From contig OZ034975.1 of the NCBI GenBank assembly GCA_964030785.1, positions 37,355,069 to 37,419,068 on the forward strand: 64,000 nt of DNA, in the 5' to 3' direction. The stretch comes from Siderastrea siderea. Taxonomy: Eukaryota; Cnidaria; Anthozoa; Scleractinia; Rhizangiidae. The notes under the pieces are model-generated. The model was not told the origin of the DNA. It saw only the letters and a list, made by a program, of their open reading frames with translations, and made no database searches. The position numbers and the translations under genes were made by a program. Position 1 is the stretch's first letter. Every line of letters begins with the position of its first letter. This document shows positions 12,263 to 24,646 of this stretch, piece after piece.

Positions 12263-13085
12263 GATGGACAGGGGTTGGTAATCTCGAGAGTAATATTCCA
12301 CTGTTTGTAAATCACAGACAAGTCACTCCGCAAGGCCTGTGGGATTCGCACGTGATGAAACCAGGTTTGATAAGTTTGAAAATTTGCATTCTACGCTTTG
12401 CCCCCAGCGAAAATTTACGACGCATAACATTCATGAATTTTTCATGGATCACAACGTTGTCATATCTGAAAAAAAAAATTAGCGGATGACAGCGTGTTTT
12501 GCAGGGGAAAAGGAAAATTCATCAAGTTCAATGGTGAGGCAAGACGTATCGTTGAAGGCTGGAAATGCATGTAAAGCGACGTATGATTCTTTCGAATGTT
12601 TCTTTGCATTTGCTAGTAGTCGTGACCAACTTAATTCTCTAAGAACGCGATTGGTAAAGTTTCCCCGTATCAGTATATTTTCTAGGAACGATATACATTT
12701 ATTTTCGCTTTTCGGTGATATATTGTAATCATTCTTTGAGGGACTAAGTCGAGGGGAATATGTCAAAGGGAATAGGTATATGTTGAGGGGAATATATTCT
12801 ATTGTTTTGCTATTGTTATTAGCTATTGCTCCAGCCCCGCACTCCCCTGTTACAATAAACGCCGCGGCCACCTTTTCGGACAGTGAATAAAAATCAGGGG
12901 TTATGTAATTTATTCTCCTGAAATTTGTTTTTTTTAAGTGACGTTGGCTTAGCGTTCCTAATGACAGCGTTTGACCTTACTTGGACAGTCTAAAAACCAG
13001 GCTCTAGTGCAGGCTATATTGCTAAATGCTTAGCCTAAGTGAGGCTTATATTAGCTATTCTTTGAATACCTAAGAGTAAACAAAC

Positions 13086-13220
13086 CTTTGTGACATGACC
13101 GTCTTTGCGTTACTATAGCAACAATCACCACCGCCAGACCGCTGAAACCAATTACCCCTGCGATGATGGCATCAACAGTGTATCCCGCCAGCCCTCGCTG
13201 TCGCTCAGTTTTTCCACCCT
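13086..13220 (-). CDS. Gene A TM exon
   Basis: The 135-bp phase 1-1 exon encodes [20 protein letters not shown] followed by TQRRSCHK, a single membrane span with a basic stop-transfer. It is nearly identical to gene B exon 8. Whether it is ever reached by splicing is doubtful given the upstream lesions. Confidence 0.75.
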
Positions 13221-14065
13221 CTAAAAAAATTTATTTAACATAAGTTATGGATCTTTCAAATACGCCTGGCATTAACAACGTTATGAAATGCCACATTTGC
13301 GACTAATCGCCAGATTGTTTTTAAACTGAAGGAATAATCCCCGAGACGAAGTCTATACTTCCACAATATTCGCTGAGCCTGAGGACAATAATTGTTTTAG
13401 TATAATTGCTCAGGTGATTATCAGAGTAAATGTATCTTCTTTTTTCTTTTCTCCAGGAACATCAAAAATCGCTCGGTGGCCATCCTGAAAATTAGTGATT
13501 TAGTAATATAATCACCTCGCGCGGGGTGATTATAGCAAGATATGACGTAATCCTTGACCTATCAGGGCGAGCGCCTCACTATAATCAACTGAGCAATTAT
13601 GCTAAAAAACTTTAATCATTTACAAGTGTCTTAACTGCACTCTTATTTTGTCGCATCTTTAAACGTATTTGCTTGCAGTTCTGATTGGTTCATTTCGTAG
13701 TTTGCGTTTGTTGTGATTGGTTGAAGTGATTACTTTGGTTTAAGATGCTTTGCAAAAAAGTTACGCCATTGAAGAATGTACCCTATTTAGCAAAAGAAAA
13801 GTAGAAAAATTTCTCCTTTTGTCGAGGTACTTGTTGGAGTAAACTGGACTGTTTGGATGATTGCCTAGCTCTGTCCATGCAAACCTATTTCCCCAACACA
13901 GTGGAGCAGCAATTGATAATAAACATCAAAATACAACGAAAGTTGACATTAACACTTGGCCTTGACAATAATTTCTTGAAGAAGTTGAGACATTTCTCCT
14001 TATTTAAAATGATTTTCAATTTAATTTTTTAAGGGAGTCGTTCTCCAATTAGCACTTGACTTTAC

Positions 14066-14348
14066 CTTTGTATCCTTCTTCACTGGTAGCATTCGTCCGA
14101 GCTTCTTTCTCGGTAAACGCACTGTAACCCACAGCGTTCCTTCCTGCGACTCGCACAATGTACACGGTGTCACTTTTCAGATCGCTTATAACACACGTCA
14201 GTGATTCGCTAATCTGCGTGCAGTTCCTCCATCCCTGTGGTTCATCCTTTTCCTGGACTTGCACCAGATAATCCAGAACAGGAATGGCAAGAATGCTGAT
14301 GGACGCCTTCCAATGGATTTTCAATTGATCAAATCCTGGATCGATTCG
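14066..14348 (-). pseudogene. Gene A FN3 exon lacking its acceptor
   Basis: The frame is open and encodes most of a fibronectin type III domain ([37 protein letters not shown]), ending at a GTAAAG donor. The first about 30 bases and the splice acceptor present in gene B are gone, because a deletion joins this exon directly to sequence that in gene B lies 2.6 kb upstream. Confidence 0.8.
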
Positions 14349-14437
14349 ATCTTCTCTCACATTGTTGATCGTGCAAGACTGACAAATGAGATTGAAACAA
14401 GGATGATTTGTCTCCTACTTTACTTACCTAGCACAGT

Positions 14438-16169
14438 CATCGCGCAGAATGCCTATTGTTCTTGGGACATTTACTTACAGTCGAGTTATAATCATAGGTC
14501 TGTAATATTGCCTGTTCTGCTTCAACTAAGCGCATTTGATTGGTTAATGATTACGCGCGCTTTCTTCCACTGGGAATACCTTAGCTTCTGCTCATCAAAG
14601 TGCAGGAGGTGGAGCAAAGAGACAATACATATGTGAGACATTGTTCAATCTTTTGTTTCGCGATATCACACCTTCAATTGCTTATTTCGCAAAGCGTCCT
14701 TCAGATTTTTTCTCTTGCTGAGAGAAAGGATCCGTTTTCCTTCTGTCTGCATTTTCGTTAAATATATCGCAAAAGAGAAAACTGCCAGCACATACAAACA
14801 CTAAAAACGCAACCCCACGCACAAGATTCAAAAGTCTTTTACCTTTGTGCATAAGTTTCTAAACAAATAAACTTGCGCGTGCTAGTGAATGGAGCCTAGC
14901 CGATTGTGTCGTCACGATAAAAACAAACGAATACTTCTGTTGTTCTCGCTAATAGACTTTTACTTTCACTTTTACAACCATTCTATGTAATTTGTTTGGG
15001 TAGGTAGACTGAACTTGCAGTGATCTTGTTATGCTAATTTTAACATGTGTTTCGTCGTGGGATTGAAAACTATTGGTGCTTTTCGATCCGGCGGCATTTC
15101 CTTGTCGGGTTATTTATTACTATAAAAACTCCACTCGCCAGCGCCAGTTCATTCAAAGCAATTTGAACTCTTCGATCACCGTCAAACACGTGAAAGATGG
15201 CGTGTCTTGCATCTTACGCCGAAATCGTCGAATGCTTTCTTCGATAGCGTCCCCAACACGCTCCCGAGCTGATTCCTCGAATCGTTAACTAAGTGAGTTG
15301 ACGCTCTCTTGAAGTAGATCAAACACTGTCCTCAGCTTCCCACAAACTTCTCTCTATCTCAACGCTGTGTCTCCATTTAGTTGCAGGTAAAACATCGGTG
15401 AATTTTCATCAACAAATGGAGGGTACCATATGGATTTGTAAGGGATGGATCGGGTTTTCGAAGAGCTCTGAAAAGAGCTCCCGATCACTGACATTTTCTG
15501 TTTCCCTGTTCATTGCCCGATTTGGTCGGTGCGTGGAATGAATCAGCTGACGCACTGAGATCAGTTTAAAATTTGCGGCTAGTCTGGGCCATTTTCCAAT
15601 TGAGTTGTTTTCTTGAATGGTATTGTTAATTTTGACAGCCATTGTTACGTAGTCGTGGGCTTCAAACAATAGCTTACTTGCCCAAAACGCGCCATTTTCA
15701 AACACAACTTCAACTAACAGTTTTCAACCTAAAAAAAAACAGTGGTTCCTGTTGGCCGATTTTTAAAATTAAAACGGATTCTGCTCATGAAAAGTTCCAT
15801 CTTCCATTTGCCGCGCGTGAAAATTTGGAAGGCCGTAAAAAATTTTAGAAAATCGCTCTTGAAAACGGCTTCCATACAAAAAAAGGCCGATATTTCATGA
15901 TTTTCAAGTTTAAAAGAACAGTCCTTACACTTCTTCAATTTTCTTCGTTTTAGGCTTAAATTGTAGGTACAACATTATTCTTCAAAAAGCCGTGCGTGAA
16001 AGTTTAACTTCTCACTCCTGTATATGAAAAATTATATTTTTACTAGCCCTACTTGATCGATTTCGGCCCTTTCTTCTCTTATTCTGGGCTTTTCAAAGCG
16101 CACTCGACTTCAAATTTGCCGCTTCACTGGTTATGAATAATTAATGATGTCCAGCCATTCTGCACGATG
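14438..16169. mobile_element. 1.73-kb insertion with terminal inverted repeats inside a gene A exon
   Basis: The segment is absent from gene B. Its ends are inverted: CATCGCGCAGAATGCC at the left and CATCGTGCAGAATGG on the opposite strand at the right. Removing it restores the gene B sequence exactly at the junction (ACAGT|TAGG). I see no target duplication and no transposase ORF, so the superfamily is unknown. Confidence 0.75.
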
Positions 16170-16423
16170 TAGGTTCAGGCTGGCTATTCGCCCGGTTCCA
16201 AGAATGTTTCTTGGTACACATTCATATCTTCCTTGGTCAGAAGCTTTTACTTGTTGAATAGTCAACTTGCCATTGCCGGAATCACCTAATGACAAACCCT
16301 TGAAACGTATTTCAAACACTGGAGGAGGCACGCTGTCGGCAGTGCATTGGAAAGTTAAAGGGAAGCCCTCGATTGCAGTGTTTTTTGTGGCGTTGGATGT
16401 TAGGTGTGTTGCTCTGGGTTTAT
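16170..16423 (-). pseudogene. Gene A Ig exon cut by an insertion
   Basis: The exon starts normally after CCCCAG and encodes an Ig domain ([25 protein letters not shown]). At 16,170 the homology to gene B exon 4 stops. The last 11 coding bases and the GTAAGT donor are found 1.7 kb away at 14,427-14,437. Read-through into the insert meets a stop after about ten codons. Confidence 0.8.
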
Positions 16424-16918
16424 CTGGGGAGAAAATAATCATCGAAAATTTTACTTCTTTCCTCTAAAAGTGGTAAAGTGGTTTGCCTTTCGGTTGTATT
16501 TTCTTTTTGCCGTATGGAGAAAGTGGTTTTTTGGTTCTTTGATCGGGCGGTCGAACGGTCAGTTGGTGGTTGGTTGGTTTTGTTGGTTGAGTGCTTAATT
16601 TAGAAAGCTTTTTAGAGAAAGTAGAGTATAACCATCCATTTTTTCCTAATTCTTCTGGAAGCAACAACAACAACAACTTAGCAACAAAATCAGCAACGAC
16701 GACAACAAAAACAACATTAAGAAATTGGATAACAGATACGACATTAATAACAAAACCGGACTTTGTTGTAACTATTAGCAAACAAAGTTAATTCACACTC
16801 ACTCCACAAGAAAGCCAAGAGAAAGACGGGAGATGTCCTGACACCAAGCGAGGCCGGGAGTAGCGTAGTACCATCATAAGAATCTAAATTTCTGTTACTC
16901 CTTGCATGTGGAACTTAC

Positions 16919-17150
16919 AGTTTACTGTGACAACAGATGAGACCATTGCATCACTTCCAATTCCATTACTGGCCCTACACTGGTAAACACCTGTATCGGA
17001 TTTGTTCACGTTATTCAGGATGAGAGCACCATCAACTGACTTCATTGGAGTATGGTCGGGTCCTTTTGTCCCTTTGTGGCTTTCCAGTCGCGTTACACAC
17101 CAGACGTATGTCTTGAGGCGCATTCACTGTTTTATTGACGTGTCTACTAA
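16919..17150 (-). pseudogene. Gene A degenerate Ig exon
   Basis: The 3' half reads a clear Ig C-terminal half (LILNNVNKSDTGVYQCRASN) up to an intact GTAAGT donor. The 5' half (TVNAPQDIRLVCNATGKP) is visible only in another frame, and the C-strand tryptophan region is missing. I find no good acceptor. The upper coordinate is approximate. In gene B only the donor-proximal tail (about 37,597-37,638) survives. Confidence 0.7.
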
Positions 17151-17407
17151 CAATACTTCAAGGATCTACAAATGCGAAGAAAAGTTTGCTGAAGTCAAAA
17201 ACGTGAATTTTGAGCTAAAAACGTGGGTTTCATTTTTACAATTCAAAACTCTTAATATATCGTTGCAGGAAAAGCGACTTTTCCTGACAAATGTTTAAAT
17301 TTTGTTAAAGAAAAAAGCTTTCGGTCACCTTAATCTTTTCAACGCTCCAAGAGTGACATTTAAATCATTGAGGTTAATTTCAAGAATTGTCTCCTTAAGA
17401 AACTCAC

Positions 17408-17668
17408 AGAAAACAATGACGTCCATTGAAGCGGTTGCCTTTTTCCCAATACCGTTTGCGGCCGTACACGTGTAGGTGCCAGCCTCGCTTCTGTTTGCAT
17501 TGCTGATGATAAGGTGCTGATCACGTGGATATGAAGAGTGGCTGAGCCCGTCAGTCTTAAACCATGTGACTATGGGAGGAGGTCTGCCGTCACTTCTGCA
17601 AAAAAGGTCCATGTCATTTCCTTCAGTAATATTGTAGCTCTTTGTAGGTAGAGTGATCGAGGGTGCAT
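17408..17668 (-). CDS. Gene A exon 4: Ig domain absent from gene B
   Basis: The 261-bp phase 1-1 exon encodes a normal Ig domain (DLFCRSDGRPPPIVTW, TYTCTAANGIG). Gene B has a roughly 1-kb deletion over this position, so this exon is a retained ancestral domain. Confidence 0.85.
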
Positions 17669-18485
17669 CTGCAGACAAAAAAACGCGAATTACATCCACG
17701 TGAGCACGTTAACATCGAAATACAATTGTGATATATATTCTGGGCAGTAAAAAATAGAATTCACGACTCGGGAGCCTTGCTTGTCCACTGGACAGAAAGG
17801 CCGGTCTTGATCTTCTGTTGATTGGGGTTAATAAGCATTCAAAGCCCGGCCAAACGAGGACAAACGTCTTGGCCTGTACTCTAATACACTTTCCAAAGGT
17901 TTCTCAAAAGGTTTGAGTATGTTAAAAAATTTTCATAGGAATGGACGGAATTTCAACATTTAGCTTGATAATCTTGAAGAGTCTTGACGACTCTGGTGGG
18001 TTCTCAATCAGTTTCAATCTGTTCAAAAGTTTCATTAGAATCGATGGAAGTTGAAACTTTCGCTCTCGTTATACACTCCTCACAATTCGGACAGTTCGAA
18101 CCCAAAGAGTTTGAATATGTTCAAAAACTTTTGAATTATTACAATGGACGGAAGTTCAAACTCTCGCTAGCTCTGAAATAGCGTCTAAGGTGAAAAACTT
18201 GTTTAAAGACTTGTCAACGGTAAATGCAGCGCTACGGTCTCATCTGTTCGTGATTGCCTTTTTTAACCTCTCTAAAAGATTATCATTTACTTCCTTATAA
18301 AGCAACGAAAGTGAAAAATATGGTCTCGTATCTGTTGTATTGTTATCTTATCTTTTGGTAACTAACAAAAATTGTTTCTGTAATTTCTGTAGACCGCGTT
18401 TTATTTGTAAATCTCCTACTTTTTTCTTCTGAAATTTGTACTAACACTGATCCCTTTAAATAACACAAACAGTGTTTGCACGCAC

Positions 18486-18740
18486 ATTGAACAATAATGC
18501 TTGCTGAAGCGAAGGCTTTGTTGAGCCCATTATCTGCGATGCACCAGTACAAGCCATGCTGTTCTCTGCTGATATTCTTAAGTGAAAAGATGGAGCTCGA
18601 GTTAAGGATCTTGTCCTTGTTCCCATCTTTTGTCCACGTGATATTTGGAGGGGGTGTACCAGTTGCCTTACAGGACACACTCACGTCGTTTGTCTCGTTC
18701 ACTGTTTGGTTGCTTGAGATTTGCACGATGACGGGACGGA
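18486..18740 (-). CDS. Gene A exon 3: Ig domain
   Basis: The 255-bp phase 1-1 exon encodes [17 protein letters not shown] and LYWCIADNG, with both Ig cysteines and the core tryptophan. The acceptor is good. The donor is GTGCGT, whereas gene B has GTAAGT at the same spot, so splicing efficiency may be reduced. Confidence 0.85.
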
Positions 18741-21700
18741 CTGTAAAATGAAACGAAATAAATGGTCATAGTGAGGTGGAGAGGCAAGGTGTGCCTGGTC
18801 TGGGCAGGAGTCTGGGAAACCGTCTTAGTCTTGAGAAATCAAGGCTGTCAGTGCCAGTTATAGGCTCCTAAGCAAAGTATAGAAAACAACCAGAAAATAA
18901 GTAGAGATTTGAAAATGCAACATTTTTCTACGCTCTTGACGATCGTAGTTCTCCCTCTTACTTTGTGTCACTCGGCTCAGTGCTTCACCCGCCAAAGGGG
19001 GGAAAAACCTCTCGTTCTCACAGTTGATATGAATAAAACCTCCCTTAACCTGAACTCAGTATAATTACTTAATGCAACGGGCCTTTAGTCTCATATCCAA
19101 GTAATTGATTTATATTCTACTTTCCTGTTCATCTTCTTCCTCGATAAGCCTTTTGCTTCATGCGGGCTGTGTCAATTTTGTGACACTTTTATGTACTCGG
19201 ATCAGAATGTTGAATAGAGATCACTGTTGCCACTGTTATTGTCAATGTTGATGTCGTCGTTATTTTTAGTGGTTGGACGAGACCACCACCAAGATGGAAG
19301 AAACAAGATGGAAGAGACTACCACCGGTGGTTGTTTCTTCCATCTTGTTTTTCCTAATTTAAGCCCATGAATAAATCTGATTTAGTATATACCTTTGTCA
19401 GAAACTCATAAGGGGTTGAAAAGTGCCACTTACGTTTTATGCTCGTGAATATTCATTTTTCAAACTACCATATTTGGAAGCCCCTCGCTCCAGTCCACGC
19501 ACGAGTTGTGAACTGAAGATGGCAACATACTTGGCCAAAGTGCTCGGTAAATTATAAAGTTTACGTTTCACAACGCTGTTGTGAAACTTAACTGAACGAT
19601 TATGAGCTTACTGAAAGTAGTTTTTCGGCAGGAAAAAAGGGAAAATAATCGATCACATGACTGAAAGAAAAAGGCACCAAAACCGTGTTGCAGCGTTTCT
19701 TTGCAAAGCTGAACGGTTCAATGAAACTGCTCCAGTGAACATCCGAAAATAATTTTTTGAAAAAGTCTTCCAAATATTGGCTCTAAAATGTGGTACAGGT
19801 TCGACGTTTCCTGAAAAATTGTTGTATTCATCGTCCAAAGTGGATTAAAGCTACAGTATGATTTCAGCATTGAAGATGGAGAGTGGAAACGAACACAAAA
19901 CGTAATGGTTACAGGTTCAGAGGCCGCGGACGGAATGTGTCAAAACAACAATGAATCAAACATTCAACTTCTTTTGCATTACAATCTCTTTATTTGAACA
20001 TTTGGAGCTGCTTGAACTCAGAGCTACATCAACTGCAGTGTTATTTTGTGTAGTAAGCTTATAAAGCCGAAAAAATGTCGTCCTTTCTTATTCAGTTAAT
20101 TATTTAGCTTGATTTTGGTAGCGAACAATCGAAAATGTGTGACATGTGACACTTACATATTATTAAATGGTTCTCATCAATTTTACTGTCAGTGTTAAAT
20201 ATTTTTGTATCATGTCTTCATATTTTGGTGTCAAAAGTTTTCCGTGTAAAACCTACCTTTTGTGAACATTTCTTGATTGTGCCACGGTGAAAGAAATCGT
20301 AAACACAACGCTAGACTACAACTTTAGCCAATTTTGTTGGGAAGGTTGTCACATTTTACCATGCTTTTGTTTCCCTCCCCTCCCCCCTTTTAAATGTTGG
20401 ATTTCAATGGACTTTTCCTCTGCAGTATTGTCTGGCAAACATTCAACATTGAAACGTGGGGTGGGGGAACCGGCGAGTAGAGACAGAGACTAAGTTATGA
20501 CGGCATTTTTAGACAAGATGAATAAAATCTTACTAAAATTCTGTTCATGGTCAAACCTTCCCAACAACTTGCGACGAAAGTTGTCTGTAAAAATGTGGGT
20601 GCGGTCAAGAAGAAACTAAACTCGACGGTATCGTTCCAAGGCAAATGCCTATATGCCACACATGAAACTGAATTAGAGCAAAAGTATGTGTAGAGTTGTA
20701 GTTTAAGGTAATATAAAATGGCCAAGTTTTGTAAAATTGATAGGCTGGAAACAGTTAAAAGAAAGCCTTAAGGAGGTACTGTTGTTATTATATCTTGATG
20801 TTTTTAAAACCTTTGAAGTCATTGTACTGCAGTTTCCCCGGTCAGATGGGAATAGAGACAGTCTGCTCCTGAAGAAAAGGCACTGCTCTGTTTCGTTAGC
20901 GCATGCGATCATCCATTATAGCGTGGGCTGATATGCTCCAATTGCTGAAAAGGAGATATCGTCCATTTACCAGGTCCGAAAAATTTTTCCAAGCGTGACA
21001 TTGAGCTCACAACAGATACTCCGGTGTTTGAAACGGCTGACACGCCAATTGTTTTCATTAAGCCACGCGAACACTGACATGCAGAATGTCCGTTGGATAT
21101 ATATATATTTATTTTTGGCGTCAAAACAGTTGCATTTGGCTCCTCGTGGACATTGCCTTGCTCAACTAATTTTTTAACATGCTGAGCAATTCGTAAGAAG
21201 TATATCACATCCATCCACAGTAATTTGCGAGGGGTCAGTCACATTGTCCGTGATGTTTTGACGCGGGCTTGTTATCTTCAAGATCAACCATGATGAGCTA
21301 TGATGATCATTACTCCACAACGGAAGGACATTACTCCAGTTATATTTGCTGAAAATACGGTGTTTGAAGTTATCTGCAATTGAAGTAAGCTCTATTCTAT
21401 AATCGTACTTGACTAGGGATTCTGCCGTATTGGAACAAAGGACACTCAGAGCTCTTGAAAAGGTGAAATCTCACAATACTCCATAAAATTGCGACAAATT
21501 AAATTCCTTTGTGTTAAGTAGCTTTTAAATACAATGTTTTACGGAGTATTGTTGGAATGGTCGCTAACAGTAGTACTTAAGAACAAAACGGTGAAATATA
21601 TCGAACATTTCATATCTTAATAACACATTTCAATCGAAATTATAGTTAAAAGAGAGCTTGTTTTTAAATTTTAGGGCAATTTGCTATGGAGTAATGTCGC

Positions 21701-22931
21701 ACTTGACTGTTTGTAGGGCTCAAAATAGCCCTTGTGTGATTGACAGGTCACGCGAAAGAAATCTGCAAAAATTAAACAAGCAACCCGCAAAGAGATACTT
21801 TCCTGGGCGGCCAATTTCTACGAAGTAATCCGGTTTCTTCTCTCTTAACTGAAACTCTCCTTAAAAATCCGATCAGCCGATGATGTTGATATGTTGCATT
21901 TTTCAGCAATTTAGGAATACTGAATCCTGGTTGTCGTCGCAAAAATATCGCTGATGCTCTTTTTGCGGGAGGTAATTTTTCCAATGAACACCATTCAGTT
22001 GTTTTTTGTGGTCGCAAAACCAATTTCCCACTAAGTAATTAAGTAGATATCTTGAATCATACAAACGTGAAAGAAACAAGGTCACTAAAATTCTCGAACG
22101 ATCTGAACCCACTTTAGGTGCACAGCTCTCGGCACGTGTATATCTCCTTCCAGTGAATACATGTTTCGTTAAGAAAAAATCCACCCTTTCCCATGAAGTG
22201 AAAATAGAAGTTAAGCTTAGTTGAAAGACCTCGTAAAGTAAAGTAGATTTTTTGTACTATCTTCTCTCGTTCCAGAGATATTAAAGTGTTTTTAATATGC
22301 AAATTTGCAAATAGAACTCTTCATAAGTCGTTACAGCATAGAGACAAATAGGAAAAATAAAGAAATGGGAATTAGCAGTGGCACACTCTTTAATGACAAA
22401 GATAATGTCCCTTTCAAAACACACACAATACCCATATTGTGCTTAGTCTCTTGATTGCCCTTCAAAGAGTTGATGATTTTTTTTAGCCCAAAAAGGGGGA
22501 AGGTCATTCCTACATGAAATGAAAAAGATCTGGAAGCAAATTGTTACCATGGCAACAAAGTATGTACTACTGGACATTTTTCTGACGTTTCATTGCTAAT
22601 GCCATGGTTCTCTTTTGTGATGTTTTTACACCGTCTGTACAAGGTACCGCTCTAGCGGTAACATGAATTAGCTTGCCGTTAATCGTTTCAATCAATGGAT
22701 TGAACGAGACGGGACGCTCATCAGCGCCAGCGTTCAGTCCAGGTTTTCTTTAGAATAAAGCGAAGCGACAAGGAGCATTTTAGTCCCCTCCCCTGGGGGT
22801 CAACTCCCTTCTTTTACCTCCTATATAACGGTTTACTGCATGGCATCAATGTGTATACCTAAGTCCAGGTGGATAGTGTAGATATTAAACCAACTCTGTT
22901 GTCTAAGGCGAAAGTAGAGAAAGACACTTAC
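18741..22931. other. Gene A intron 2 including the inter-copy spacer
   Basis: The first part (to about 19,385) belongs to the left duplicated unit and the last part (from about 22,191) to the right one. Between them are 2.8 kb of sequence I cannot match elsewhere in the window. The spacer has a small imperfect hairpin near 21,470-21,560 (ACAATACTCC against GGAGTATTGT) but no exon I recognise. Confidence 0.5.
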
Positions 22932-23285
22932 CTATTATTTTAAGGTTAACACATTTTTGTTTGAAGGTGTTCGTCGTGAAAACCTTGCAGCAGTATTTTC
23001 TCTCGTCACTCGCCTTAGCATTAGTCAGCAAGAGCGCTGGAGTTGCATTTTTCGCCAAAGCAAATCTTCCTTTGTAGTCGTCGTAAACGTTTTCTTTCCC
23101 ATCGCTTCCGTATTTAAGAATTTCGCCATAATCATCGAGAGAATCTTCCCATCTTCTCATAACAAAATAGGCAAACTTGACGCCTGCTGCAAGAGTGAGG
23201 CTGTAGGCCCATTCAAGGGTAACGTTTTCACCGAGTACGCCAAATGTAGGATTTGCTGGTGGTTTGGGCCAGGTGATAACTGAAG
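22932..23285 (-). CDS. Gene A exon 2: V-like Ig domain
   Basis: The 354-bp phase 1-1 exon has acceptor TTTCAG and donor GTAAGTGT. Its 118 residues include ENVTLEW in place of the B-strand cysteine motif, MRRWEDSLDDYGEILKYG in the middle, and YCC plus QKC near the end. It is nearly identical to the gene C exon. Confidence 0.85.
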
Positions 23286-24646
23286 CTGAAACTACAAATG
23301 TAAACATTCTCTTTTTCCAATGGCTAAACACACACTAAATTTGGTGTATGCAAAGGAATCCAAAGTAAAATAGGTTGGGAAAAAAAGAACATTTTTCCTA
23401 GGTTATTCACTGTAAATGTAACAGCTGTAAAAAGTGTCACTTTAGCCTATCATAACAAATTCACATTTGTGTTTATCAAGGTAACTGAACTGGTTTAAAA
23501 CAGGACTAAAAATTTCAATATTCACTATTTAAAGAGATTGTCAGATTTCAAATAAAGGAAGTGATCGAATAAAAGTAACACAAGAGAATGCAAGTTGTGA
23601 TGATAACATGTGCAGCGGAAAAAAAGTTTTATCGTTTTAAAAATTAAAATTAAAATTGATAAACAATGAATCGCTCTGTCGAATTCCAGCATCAGTTTTG
23701 GCCGCAATACACTGGTTAGAATTGCGCTTCTTGAAGCATTGCAAAGGATGTATAAAACGAACAAGAAAAGGGTGCTAAGGAGAGAACATTCTTCCAAACT
23801 TTGGGTCCAGATTACAAAAAAAAAGCGTGGCAGAATTGAGCACTGCACAACATTAAGGTTGCGGACTAAGATTTGCACGACTTTGCACGTATTTGCCTGT
23901 ACTTATTTCCGGCACGCGTTCTTTGGTTTCGCATGCAAACATTCGGAAAATGTTAGGTCAATGTACACTGGAATATGCACAGACAAAATTATATGAATAA
24001 CTGAAGATGGCACTAAAATTTTCCCCATGTTTCTCAGCACATTAACTGAAATCGTTTGCCTCCTTTCTGTTGTAGTTTGCAAATTCACACGGGGCTCGAA
24101 ACCGATTACTGAATTTTACGGAAATTATTTTGTACATAGCAAAGCTTCATCTCTCAGATTTAATCATGTTTAATGCCTTGTAAATTGTTTGCTTCCAAGG
24201 AAACCAGTTTGCAGTTTTCAGATTGCATTTCTGCTCCGTAATTGTTTGAAGCACAAGAACAGGTAGAGGAAAACAGGCATTTCCTGCACCGGATGCCTAA
24301 CCGGCAAAGGCGCTACAGAAAGAAGATTTCACAACGGTTACAAGTTACTGAATACTTGTAATAATCTTACTAAAGCTGCCGAGAAGCGATCAGAAACTGG
24401 CATGCCGAGAACAGAAGAAATTTCCCAACGAATATCGTCGACGAACGTTAAAAAATCACATAACACAGGGCTGGTCCAAACTACAATACGGCACTTTGAG
24501 TTCGAAACTTCCAAAGACATGAAAAATCTAATGGCATGATACAGCAACATTGTAATCCCCTATGTCCCCCTTTGCAAAGGATTCCGCATTAATTTCTTTA
24601 CAACTGCGATCTTTTTTATTAGTTTTATTAGAAAGCTATAGCTTAC

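Larger units (their letters stand above)
889..19385. repeat. Segmental duplication, left copy
   Basis: This block aligns collinearly with about 22,191-39,114 at high identity, interrupted by insertions and deletions that are individually listed. It begins inside gene C intron 2 and ends inside gene A intron 2. It therefore contains the first two exons of gene C and exons 3-11 of gene A. Edges are placed by eye to within about 20 bases. Confidence 0.85.
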
